DNA of 64,000 nucleotides from JAHECQ01 sp963775125 (lineage in GTDB: Bacteria; Actinomycetota; Acidimicrobiia; Acidimicrobiales; SZUA-35), in NCBI GenBank assembly GCA_963775125.1, contig CAVZHQ010000007.1, positions 1,116,001 through 1,180,000 on the forward strand. Reading direction: 5' to 3'. Positions within the stretch are counted from its first letter, which is position 1; each line of letters starts with the position of its first letter. This document shows positions 52,777 through 62,274 of the stretch, piece after piece. The notes beneath the pieces are model-generated. The model had not been told where the DNA came from, ran no database searches, and was given only the letters and a program-made list of their open reading frames with translations. A program made the position numbers and the translations under genes.

Positions 52777-53641
52777 CCAGCCCGGCTTCGGATCGGGCAT
52801 GGCCGACGACCGGGCCGCCGGCCTCGAACCGATCGACGGGTTCTCCTTCGAGAGCGACGGGTCGCCCATTTCCGAGCTCCACATCGACGACCCCGACTCG
52901 CTGGTCGACCGCGGTGCATCGGTCGCGCAGCTCGCCGTCGGCCAACGCTCTTGGCGATTCGGGCACGTGATCGTCGACGAGGCCCAGGACCTGACCCCGA
53001 TGCAATGGCGAATGATCGCCCGACGGGCCCGCAGTCTGTCCATGACGGTTGTCGGTGACCTCGCCCAGTGTTCGACCGGCGAGCCCGGCTCGTGGCGAGA
53101 CCACCTTCCGGCCACGGTCAAGGAGTTCGCGTACCGCGAGCTCACCATCAACTACCGGTCTCCGGCCGAGATCAACGATCTCTCGGCGACGGTCCTGGCC
53201 AACCTCGCCCCGAACCTCGAACCGTCACGAGCCATTCGTTCGGCCGGCCATGCTCCCGAAGTTCGCAAGGTCGATGATCTCGCCGCCGGCCTGCGCAGGG
53301 TGTTGACAGAGATCGCCGAGGCCCACGAGGGCACCGCTCGTCGCATTGCGGTCATCTCCGTCGACCCGGGCGATTTCGACCTCGCCGCCCAAGACCTCCC
53401 CGACGACGTCAGCGTGCAATGGCTCACTCCGTGGCAGTCCAAAGGCCTCGAGTTCGACCACGTCGTGCTGGTCGAGCCGGCTGCCTTCCTGGCCCAGGCA
53501 CGGGGCCTCAGCCTTCTTTACGTTGCGCTCACCCGCTCGACCGATCGACTCACGCTGATCCACCGGGAGCCGCTCCCTCAGGTGCTGGAAGCGGGGCTCA
53601 GACCGAACCACTCGAACAGCACCGACGGCCATTCCGCCTGA
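52769..53641 (+). CDS. HelD/UvrD-like ATPase, C-terminal part
   Basis: 290 residues. It carries the motifs missing from the preceding gene: VIVDEAQDLTPMQWRMIARR (Walker B, motif II), MTVVGDLAQ (motif III), NYRSPAEINDL (motif IV), LTPWQSKGLEFDHVVLVEP (motif V) and LLYVALTRSTDRLTLIHRE (motif VI). Read with 51049-52776 it makes one HelD of normal length. Start ATG 52769 overlaps the upstream stop by 8 bp. The overlap lies in a repetitive GAC/GAG tract, so an indel could have created the split. It overlaps the convergent acetyltransferase by 64 bp. Confidence 0.85.
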   Translation: MSDQPGFGSGMADDRAAGLEPIDGFSFESDGSPISELHIDDPDSLVDRGASVAQLAVGQRSWRFGHVIVDEAQDLTPMQWRMIARRARSLSMTVVGDLAQCSTGEPGSWRDHLPATVKEFAYRELTINYRSPAEINDLSATVLANLAPNLEPSRAIRSAGHAPEVRKVDDLAAGLRRVLTEIAEAHEGTARRIAVISVDPGDFDLAAQDLPDDVSVQWLTPWQSKGLEFDHVVLVEPAAFLAQARGLSLLYVALTRSTDRLTLIHREPLPQVLEAGLRPNHSNSTDGHSA

Positions 53642-54336
53642 TCAACCGGGGTCTCGTCGGTCACGCCGGAGCGGGTGACCTTCAGGCGATCCTTCAGCAA
53701 GGTCACCCGATCGCAGCCTTCGCCCAGTAGTCGAGTCGAGAACGGCTTCTGGACCCAGTAGCCCTGCTCGTCGGTCTGCAGGTGCCGCGATGCGCCCTCG
53801 AAGTCGCTCAGCTCCAGCGCCACCCGCTTGAATCGGAACTGGGCCTCGGGAACGCCGTCCACGATGCGAGCCAATGTCGTGCCCCGCGGACTCGGAACGA
53901 ACTCGAACTCGCCGATTCCACCGTCCTGGGGACCCCGCACGTTCAACGCCAACGGCCGACAGAAGCTCTCGCCGAACCCCACATCGACCAGGTAGGGCTG
54001 ATCGAGCATGACCTCGAGGGTCAGGTGGTCGATCACCTCGGTCGGGCCGTTCAGCTGCACGGCTGCGCCGATGCGGGTCACGTCGAAACCCAACGCCTCC
54101 AGCAATGCCCCAAAGGCCCCGTTCAGCTCGAAGCACCAACCCCCTCGGCCCTGTTCGACGATCTTGGAGTACGACCATGCCAAGTCGGTCCTTGCTCCGA
54201 TGCCGGCTGCGATGTGCAGGTTCTCGAACGGGATCTCGGTCAGATGGGCCCGCTGCAAGGTTTCCAACCCGTCCCGGTCGACGCTCACCGCGTCCGTCAG
54301 CCCGATCCGTCGCAAATACCGCTCGACATCGATCAC
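53578..54336 (-). CDS. Arylamine N-acetyltransferase
   Basis: 252 residues. Catalytic triad: Cys68 in GRGGWCFELNGAFGALLE, His104 in VIDHLTLEV and Asp118 in YLVDVGFGE. The N-terminal LRRIGLTDAVSVDRDGLETLQRAHLTEIPFENL is the family start. The enzyme moves acetyl or propionyl from CoA to arylamines or hydrazines; in some actinobacteria it links to cholesterol breakdown. The C-terminus ends before the helD-like gene, overlapping it tail to tail. A palindromic repeat (54349-54456) lies upstream, between this gene and the phosphatase. Confidence 0.92.
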   Translation of the reverse strand: MIDVERYLRRIGLTDAVSVDRDGLETLQRAHLTEIPFENLHIAAGIGARTDLAWSYSKIVEQGRGGWCFELNGAFGALLEALGFDVTRIGAAVQLNGPTEVIDHLTLEVMLDQPYLVDVGFGESFCRPLALNVRGPQDGGIGEFEFVPSPRGTTLARIVDGVPEAQFRFKRVALELSDFEGASRHLQTDEQGYWVQKPFSTRLLGEGCDRVTLLKDRLKVTRSGVTDETPVDQAEWPSVLFEWFGLSPASST

Positions 54337-54348
54337 CCCGAAACTCTA

Positions 54349-54456
54349 CGAACCTCCGGCCCCAGGCGTCGCCTCTCCCGAACCTCCGGCCCCAGGCGTC
54401 GGAAACCGACGCTCCCAGCCGGAGATTCGGGGGTGTGACGCTCTCAGCCGGAGGTT
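54349..54456. repeat. Dispersed intergenic palindrome, copy B
   Basis: A partial left arm (54349-54375) precedes a complete copy: CCGAACCTCCGGC (54378-54390) pairs with 54418-54430 (one mismatch, A for G), inner arms GCGTCGG/CCGACGC around AAA. A further right-arm half follows (54438-54456). Near-identical to 25292-25373. Confidence 0.9.
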
Positions 54457-54956
54457 GGAGGGAACGTGGCGGCGAACGCCTCGACGAGCGCCCGCTGGGC
54501 ACCGGTCTCGGGGCCGGCCATGGGGCGGCGTTCGGCCACTTCGGCGAGGGCTTCCTCGAGCGACCGACCGACGCGGAGCAACGCGCAAATCGCCAAGGTC
54601 GGGGCACGGCCGATGCCGGCCCCGCAGTGGATGACGACGCCGTCCGGCAGGGCCGCGACGACCCGCTCGACCACGGGCAGGATCTCGTCGACGTCCGGGG
54701 CGTGGAGGTCCGGGATCGGGAACCACAGACCGCGGTCGTCGTCGGCTTGTAACCAGTCGACGTAGCCGGGGTAGCGGTCGGCGATTTCGTGGCGCTGGTT
54801 GAGACACACGATCAGGCGAGCGTTCCCGGCCCGTACGAGTGCAGCCTCGGGGTCCGGTCCGACGACGTGCTTGCCGCACAACCAGAGTGTGCCGCGACCG
54901 TCCACCGGGACCGGGTCGAGGCCGCCATCGAGCGAGCGGGGACCGAAGGCTTTCAC
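54444..54956 (-). CDS. Protein tyrosine/dual-specificity phosphatase-like protein
   Basis: 170 residues from GTG 54956 (VKAFGPRSLDGG). The catalytic loop is HCGAGIGRAP with nucleophile Cys111 and P-loop Arg; the general acid Asp is probably in WFPIPDLHAPD. The segment TLWLCGKHVVGPDPEAALVRAGNARLIVCLNQRHE is the usual N-terminal strand-helix. It dephosphorylates Tyr/Ser/Thr proteins or small phosphates. The start lies immediately next to a 15-bp tandem duplication (54957-54986). It is divergent from the FadJ-like gene with a 67-bp gap. Confidence 0.85.
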   Translation of the reverse strand: MKAFGPRSLDGGLDPVPVDGRGTLWLCGKHVVGPDPEAALVRAGNARLIVCLNQRHEIADRYPGYVDWLQADDDRGLWFPIPDLHAPDVDEILPVVERVVAALPDGVVIHCGAGIGRAPTLAICALLRVGRSLEEALAEVAERRPMAGPETGAQRALVEAFAATFPPTSG

Positions 54957-54986
54957 GGATTGACAGGGTACGGATCGACAGGGTAC
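54957..54986. repeat. 15-bp tandem duplication at the phosphatase start
   Basis: GGATTGACAGGGTAC (54957-54971) and GGATCGACAGGGTAC (54972-54986), one mismatch. On the minus strand the first copy abuts the GTG start at 54956. Confidence 0.85.
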
Positions 54987-55023
54987 GCCGCGCGGACCGC
55001 CGAGTAGCTGCTTGACTGTGACC

Positions 55024-57114
55024 ATGACCGCACTCACCGAATCGGTAACCCTCGAACTCGAAGGCGAAGGCGCGGAGCGCGTTGCCGTGATCACCATCGA
55101 CAACCCGCCCGTCAACGCCCTGAGCCATCACGTCCGCCAGGGCATTCTCGACGGCATGACGCAGGCAGCAGCCGACGATTCCGTCGCTGCCATCGTGCTG
55201 ATCTGCGCGGGACGGACGTTCATCGCCGGGGCCGACATCACCGAGTTCTCCTCCGCCCCCAAGCCACCCAGCCTCCCGGCCGCACAGGCCGCGATGGAGA
55301 ACTGCGTCAAGCCCGTCGTTGCCGCCATCCACGGCACCGCCCTCGGCGGCGGCTTGGAGGTCGCCATGTGCGCCCACTTCCGCGTGGCGGACGCCGGCGC
55401 CCGCTTCGGCCTGCCCGAAGTCAAGCTCGGTCTGCTTCCGGGCGCGGGCGGCACGCAACGACTGCCCCGCGTGACCGGACCGGCCAAGGCGTTGGAGATG
55501 ATGACCAGCGGAGATCCCATCGGCAGTGCCGAGGCCCTCGAGTGCGGCTTGGTCGACGAGGTGGTCGGCGACCTCCGACAGGGTGCCATCGATTTCGCTC
55601 GCAAGGTCGTCGCCGAAGGACGCCCGCTCACCCGCATCCGTGATCGCAACGACAAGCTGTCTGTCGACCCGTCGCTCTTCGCCGACTTCCGCAAGAAGAT
55701 CGGGGCCAAGACCCGCGGCTTCCTGGCGCCCGAATACAACATTCAATGCATCGAGGCCGCGGTGAGCCTGCCCTTCGACGAGGGCATTGCGGCCGAGCGG
55801 CGCCTCTTCGAGGGGCTGATGTCGGGCACCCAGTCCAAGGCTCAGCAGTACTACTTCTTCGCCGAGCGAGAAGCGGCCAAGGTTCCCGGCCTGGCCAAGG
55901 ACACCCCCCAGCGGACTGTGGAGAAGGTCGGCGTCCTCGGCGCCGGCACCATGGGTGGCGGCATCTCCATGAGCTTCGCCAACGTCGGCATCCCGGTCAC
56001 CATCGTCGAGCGCGACCAGGAGTCCCTCGATCGCGGCATGGCGGTGATCCGCAGCAACTACGAGCGCTCGGCGAAGCGGGGTTCGATTTCCGCAGCGGAC
56101 GCCGAAGCCCGCCTGGCGCTCATCACCCCGTCGGTCGACAAGGCCGACTTCGCCGACGTCGACATGGTCGTCGAGGCCGTCTTCGAGGACCTCGACCTGA
56201 AGAAGCAGGTCTTCGGCGAACTCGATCGCATCTGCAAGCCCGGCGCGATCATGGCGTCCAACACCTCCTATCTCGACGTCGACCAGATGGCGGCCGCCAC
56301 GCAGCGGCCCGGCTCGGTCATCGGCACCCACTTCTTCTCACCCGCCAACGTCATGAAGTTGCTCGAGGTCGTTCGTGGAGCCAAGACCGACGATGACGTC
56401 ATCGCCACTGTCATGGCGCTGTCCAAGCGCATCAACAAGATCCCCGCGCTGGTGGGTGTGTGCGACGGGTTCGTCGGCAACCGCATGCTGTTCCAGCGCC
56501 GGATCGAAGCCGACCGCCTCATCCTCGAAGGGGCGACGCCGGCCCAGGTCGACCAGGTCATCTACGACTTCGGGTTCCCCATGGGCCCCTACGCCATGAG
56601 CGACCTCGCCGGGCTCGACATCGGTTGGAACGCATCGACCTCCAGCGGGTCGACCGTGCGGGAGATCCTGTGCGAAAGCGGCCGCCGGGGCCAGAAGAAC
56701 GGCCGCGGCTATTACATCTACGACGCCGAGACCCGGGCATCCACCCCAGACCCCGAGGTCGTCGAGATGATCCGGTCGTTCGCTGCCTCGCAGGGCGTCG
56801 CCCAGCGAGAGGTCACGAACGACGAGGTCCTCGAACGACTCCTGCTCCCCATGGTGAACGAGGGAGCGAAGATCCTCGAGGAGGGCGTCGCCAGCCGGGC
56901 GTCGGACATCGACGTCGTCTGGATCAACGGCTACGGCTGGCCGGTCTACACCGGTGGTCCGATGTTCTGGGCCGACACCATCGGGTTGCCGGAGGTCGTG
57001 GCCAAGATCAAGGCCTACGGGGAGTCGCTCGGCGGCCGCCACTGGGAACTCTCGCCCCTGCTCGAGCGCGTCGCCGCCGAAGGCGGCAAACTCCAAAGCG
57101 CCACCAGCGCCTAG
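55024..57114 (+). CDS. Fused enoyl-CoA hydratase/3-hydroxyacyl-CoA dehydrogenase (FadJ/FadB-like)
   Basis: 696 residues from ATG 55024; TTG 55012 and GTG 55018 are alternatives. The crotonase domain has FIAGADITEF, GTALGGGLEVAMCAHFRVAD and FGLPEVKLGLLPGAGGTQRLPR with the two catalytic Glu. The dehydrogenase domain starts VGVLGAGTMGGGISMSFANVG and has ASNTSYLDVDQ and THFFSPANVMKLLEVVRG with the catalytic His-Glu pair. The C-terminal lobe includes AGLDIGWNASTSSGS. It performs steps two and three of beta-oxidation. No thiolase subunit follows. It stands divergent from the phosphatase. Confidence 0.93.
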   Translation: MTALTESVTLELEGEGAERVAVITIDNPPVNALSHHVRQGILDGMTQAAADDSVAAIVLICAGRTFIAGADITEFSSAPKPPSLPAAQAAMENCVKPVVAAIHGTALGGGLEVAMCAHFRVADAGARFGLPEVKLGLLPGAGGTQRLPRVTGPAKALEMMTSGDPIGSAEALECGLVDEVVGDLRQGAIDFARKVVAEGRPLTRIRDRNDKLSVDPSLFADFRKKIGAKTRGFLAPEYNIQCIEAAVSLPFDEGIAAERRLFEGLMSGTQSKAQQYYFFAEREAAKVPGLAKDTPQRTVEKVGVLGAGTMGGGISMSFANVGIPVTIVERDQESLDRGMAVIRSNYERSAKRGSISAADAEARLALITPSVDKADFADVDMVVEAVFEDLDLKKQVFGELDRICKPGAIMASNTSYLDVDQMAAATQRPGSVIGTHFFSPANVMKLLEVVRGAKTDDDVIATVMALSKRINKIPALVGVCDGFVGNRMLFQRRIEADRLILEGATPAQVDQVIYDFGFPMGPYAMSDLAGLDIGWNASTSSGSTVREILCESGRRGQKNGRGYYIYDAETRASTPDPEVVEMIRSFAASQGVAQREVTNDEVLERLLLPMVNEGAKILEEGVASRASDIDVVWINGYGWPVYTGGPMFWADTIGLPEVVAKIKAYGESLGGRHWELSPLLERVAAEGGKLQSATSA

Positions 57115-57158
57115 CAGGTGCGTGCTCGGTCCTGGTGGGGCGGATAGCCTCGGCGGTC

Positions 57159-59387
<2,229 letters not shown>

Positions 59388-59389
59388 CC

Positions 59390-60226
59390 ATGGCGTCCAT
59401 GGGCGGTACCGATCTCGATCATCCGACCGACTTCGGCACCCTCATGACCCTGGAGCAACACGGACCCGATACCTGGGTCGGGTTGTCGGCCAAGTACCCG
59501 TGGGGTCGCATCTACGGCGGCCAGGTCGTCGCCCAGTCGCTCCATGCTGCGCTGAAGACGGTCAAGCCCGAGTACCTCCCGCACTCGCTGCACGCCTACT
59601 TCATCCGGGGCGGCGATCTGAACGAACCGGTCCGCTACGAGGTCGAACGGCTTCGAGACGGGCGTACGTTCTGCACGCGGGCCGTGGTCGCCCGCCAGTC
59701 GGGCGGCGCCATTCTCAACCTGTCCTGCTCGTTCCAACGGGCCGAAGAGGCAGCCGAAGTGCAGACGGCCCGCATGCCCCTCGCCCCCGTGCCCGATGAT
59801 GTCCGGCCCCACGCCGAGGACTGGCCGTGGATCATGGAGAAGCGGCCCCTCGTCAGCTACCCGGGTGCCGGTCAGTCGATGGGGTGGGTGCGCGTCAAAG
59901 ACGCAATTCCGCTCGACGACGCGCGGCTGCACGTCTGTGGTTTGGCCTTCACGTCGGACACGGTGCAGTTCAACGCGGCCCGCAGCATTCACCCGATCCA
60001 GGTGCCGCAAGAGAAGTACCACGAAACCTTCATGGGCGCGTCGCTCGATCACGCCATGTGGTTCCACCGTCCCATGCGGGCCGACCAGTGGCACCTCTAC
60101 CAGTGGGACTGTCATGGTCTCACGGGTGCGCGCGGCATGACCGTCGGAAATCTCTTCGCCCCCGACGGCACCCACGTCGCCTCAGTCGCCCAAGAGGTCC
60201 TGTTGCGGCAACGCAAGTCTCACTGA
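59390..60226 (+). CDS. Acyl-CoA thioesterase II (TesB-like)
   Basis: 278 residues from ATG 59390. Double hotdog: RIYGGQVVAQSLHAALKTVKPEY, HAYFIRGGDLNEPVRYEVERLRDGRTFCTRAV in the first half and AFTSDTVQ, SLDHAMWFHRPMRADQWHLYQWDCHGLTGARGMTVGNLFAPDGTHVASVAQEVLLR in the second. Conserved catalytic Asp, Thr/Ser and Gln of TesB can be placed in LDHAMWF and VASVAQE. It hydrolyses medium- to long-chain acyl-CoA. It starts three bases after the isocitrate dehydrogenase stop. Confidence 0.92.
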   Translation: MASMGGTDLDHPTDFGTLMTLEQHGPDTWVGLSAKYPWGRIYGGQVVAQSLHAALKTVKPEYLPHSLHAYFIRGGDLNEPVRYEVERLRDGRTFCTRAVVARQSGGAILNLSCSFQRAEEAAEVQTARMPLAPVPDDVRPHAEDWPWIMEKRPLVSYPGAGQSMGWVRVKDAIPLDDARLHVCGLAFTSDTVQFNAARSIHPIQVPQEKYHETFMGASLDHAMWFHRPMRADQWHLYQWDCHGLTGARGMTVGNLFAPDGTHVASVAQEVLLRQRKSH

Positions 60227-60252
60227 GACCGCTGGTCAGCTACGGTGCGCAC

Positions 60253-60706
60253 ATGCGCAATCTGTTGCTGACGCTGCACATCATCGGAGTTGCCGGCTGG
60301 CTCGGCGCGCAACTTCACGCAGATGGTGATGCTCCCGATGTTCGATCGCTCGGGCCACGCCGCAGCCCGCGTCTGGCACGAAGCGTCCGGCCAAATGGCC
60401 AAGGTGTACTACAGCGTTGCCGGCGCGGTCATCACCATCACCGGCGTGTTCCTTCTCTTACAGAGCGACTCACCGTGGACCTTCTCCGACCCGTTCGTCA
60501 GCATCGGCTTCGTTGTCGTCCTGATCGGTGGGTTGACGGGCGTGCTGTTCTTCGCCCCCGCGTCCCGTGCCGCTGTGACCGCTCACGACGAGCACGACCC
60601 GGGCGCAGTGGCCAAGATGCGCCGGCGTCTCACCGTCGGTGCCGTCGTCGACACCGGCCTCGTCATCTTCGCCATCTACGCCATGGTCGCCAAACTGGGC
60701 GCCTGA
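60253..60706 (+). CDS. Small membrane protein with DUF2269-like layout (one frameshift)
   Basis: About 151 residues after repair. Frame 1 gives MRNLLLTLHIIGVAGWLGA, and frame 2 NFTQMVMLPMFDRSGHAAARVWHEASGQMAKVYYSVAGAVITITGVFLLL, then FVSIGFVVVLIGGLTGVLFFAPAS and VGAVVDTGLVIFAIYAMVA. Four hydrophobic helices result. The junction is in GGCGCGC at 60304-60310; adding one CG joins the frames as GARNFT. The family assignment is tentative; function unknown. Confidence 0.6.
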
Positions 60707-60760
60707 CGGACCCTCCCCTCAACCCGTTCACCCACACCCCTCACCAGACAGGACAAACGC

Positions 60761-61406
60761 ATGGAACTTCGCGACGCAATCACGACTGCGGTCACCACCC
60801 GCTACTTCACCACCGAACCCGTGAGCGACGACGAGTTGCGGAACGCGTTCGACTACGCCCGGTTCGCGCCCCAAGGCGGGAACCGCCAACCCGTTCGGTG
60901 GATCGTGGTTCGAGACGCCGACAAGAAGCGCCAACTCGCCGAGTGGTATCTCGGGCCCTGGAAGGCGTACCTTGCCGGGGCCGCAGCGGGCGATGTCGGA
61001 GTCGGCGCGACCAACGCAGACCGGGCGCTTCGCAACGCCGATCACATGGCGGAACATCTGCACGAGGCGCCCGGCAATCGTGGTGGCGTGTGCCGAGCTC
61101 TCCGGACTGCATCCCACGGACACCGACCTCGATCGCCTCAGCATCGTCGGCGGCGGCTCGGTGTACCCCGCGGTCCAGAACTTCCTGCTCGGCTGCCGCG
61201 AAGCCGGCCTCGGCGCCGCCCTCACGACCCTTCTGGTGATGTTCGAGCCCCAGGTGAAGGACCTCCTCGAAATCCCCGATGGCGTCGCCACTGCGGCCCA
61301 CATCGCCGTCGGGCGCCGCCCGAAGCCGTTCCCGTTGACCCTCGACCGCATGCCGCTCGGTGACACCGTATTCGGCGATACGTGGGGCCATCAGGTATAC
61401 AGCTGA
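60761..61406 (+). CDS. Nitroreductase family protein (one frameshift)
   Basis: 215 residues after repair. MELRDAITTAVTTRYFTTEPVSDDELRNAFDYARFAPQGGNRQPVRWIVV carries the FMN-binding segment and matches the first half of the fusion at 37905. The second half, in another frame, has IVVACAELSGLHP and GSVYPAVQNFLLGCREAGLGAALTTLLVMFE. The break is at 61067-61073; restoring one CG gives PAAIVVAC. Reduces nitro, quinone or enoate groups with NAD(P)H. Followed by a tandem repeat and an SDR. Confidence 0.85.
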
Positions 61407-61407
61407 C

Positions 61408-61450
61408 AGCACTGACCAAAGAGCACTGACCGAATAGCGCTGACGGAATC
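61408..61450. repeat. Three 14-15-bp imperfect tandem units before an SDR gene
   Basis: AGCACTGACCAAAG (61408-61421), AGCACTGACCGAAT (61422-61435) and AGCGCTGACGGAATC (61436-61450), with a partial fourth (AGCACGGG). They lie right after the nitroreductase stop and 26 bp before the SDR start. Confidence 0.7.
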
Positions 61451-61476
61451 AGCACGGGATCAAAGGGAAGAACGAC

Positions 61477-62274
61477 ATGGGCCTGCTCGAGAACAAGATC
61501 GCCATCGTCACCGGGGCCGCCTCCGGGCTGGGTGCGGCCTCGGCCATACGATTCGCGGCCGAAGGTGCCGCGGTCCTGGCCGTCGACGTGCGGGGCACCA
61601 AGGCAGCCGAGACCGCGACAACCATCAACGAAGCCGGCGGCCACGCCTTGTCCTTCGAGGCCGATGTGTCGAAGGCCGAGGACGTCGAAGCGATGGTGGC
61701 TGAGGCCGTCGCCCAGTTCGGTGGGCTCGACGTGCTGTTCAGCAACGCCGGAACCCTCCGGCCGGGTACGGCAGTCGAACTGAGTGTCGAGGACTGGGAC
61801 TTCGTCATGGCCGTCAACGTCCGGTCGGTGTTCCTCGGCGCCAAGTACGCCGTCCCGGCCATGGAGGCCCGCGGCGGTGGTTCCATCATCAACACCGCGT
61901 CCATCTCCGGTCTGCACGGCGACGGCGGCGCCGTGGTCTACGCCGCCTCGAAGGCGGCGGTCATCAATCTCACCCGGGCCTTGGCCACCGACCACGCCGC
62001 CGCCGGCATTCGGGTGAATGCCATCTGCCCGGGCACGATCGCCACTCCCCCGGTGCTGCGGATGATGGCCGACCCCGACGTATTGGCGCTCAACGTCAAA
62101 GCGCACAGCCTCGGACGCCTGGGCAGGCCCGAGGAGATCGCGGCCGCTGCTGTGTGGCTGGCCTCCGATGAGTCGTCGTTCGTCACGGGCGAGCACCTCG
62201 TCGTTGATGGTGGGCTTCATTCGAAGTCGCCGCTCGGCACCCTGGCCGATCCCAGGCCCGCCCACAAACGATGA
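61477..62274 (+). CDS. Short-chain dehydrogenase/reductase
   Basis: 265 residues. Classical SDR: IVTGAASGLGAASAIRFAAEGAAVLAVDVRG, with Asp after the second strand suggesting NAD preference, LFSNAGTLRPG, ISGLHG near the catalytic Ser, YAASKAAVINLTRALATDHA (Tyr-Lys) and IRVNAICPGTIATPP. It ends VTGEHLVVDGGL. A ribosome-like GGGAAG lies upstream (61465-61470). It overlaps the CoA-transferase start (ATGA). Confidence 0.92.
   Translation: MGLLENKIAIVTGAASGLGAASAIRFAAEGAAVLAVDVRGTKAAETATTINEAGGHALSFEADVSKAEDVEAMVAEAVAQFGGLDVLFSNAGTLRPGTAVELSVEDWDFVMAVNVRSVFLGAKYAVPAMEARGGGSIINTASISGLHGDGGAVVYAASKAAVINLTRALATDHAAAGIRVNAICPGTIATPPVLRMMADPDVLALNVKAHSLGRLGRPEEIAAAAVWLASDESSFVTGEHLVVDGGLHSKSPLGTLADPRPAHKR

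Noticed and set aside
56460..57158. N-terminal extension of isocitrate dehydrogenase
   Set aside because: It lies within the FadJ-like gene in another frame; the family start is at 57159.
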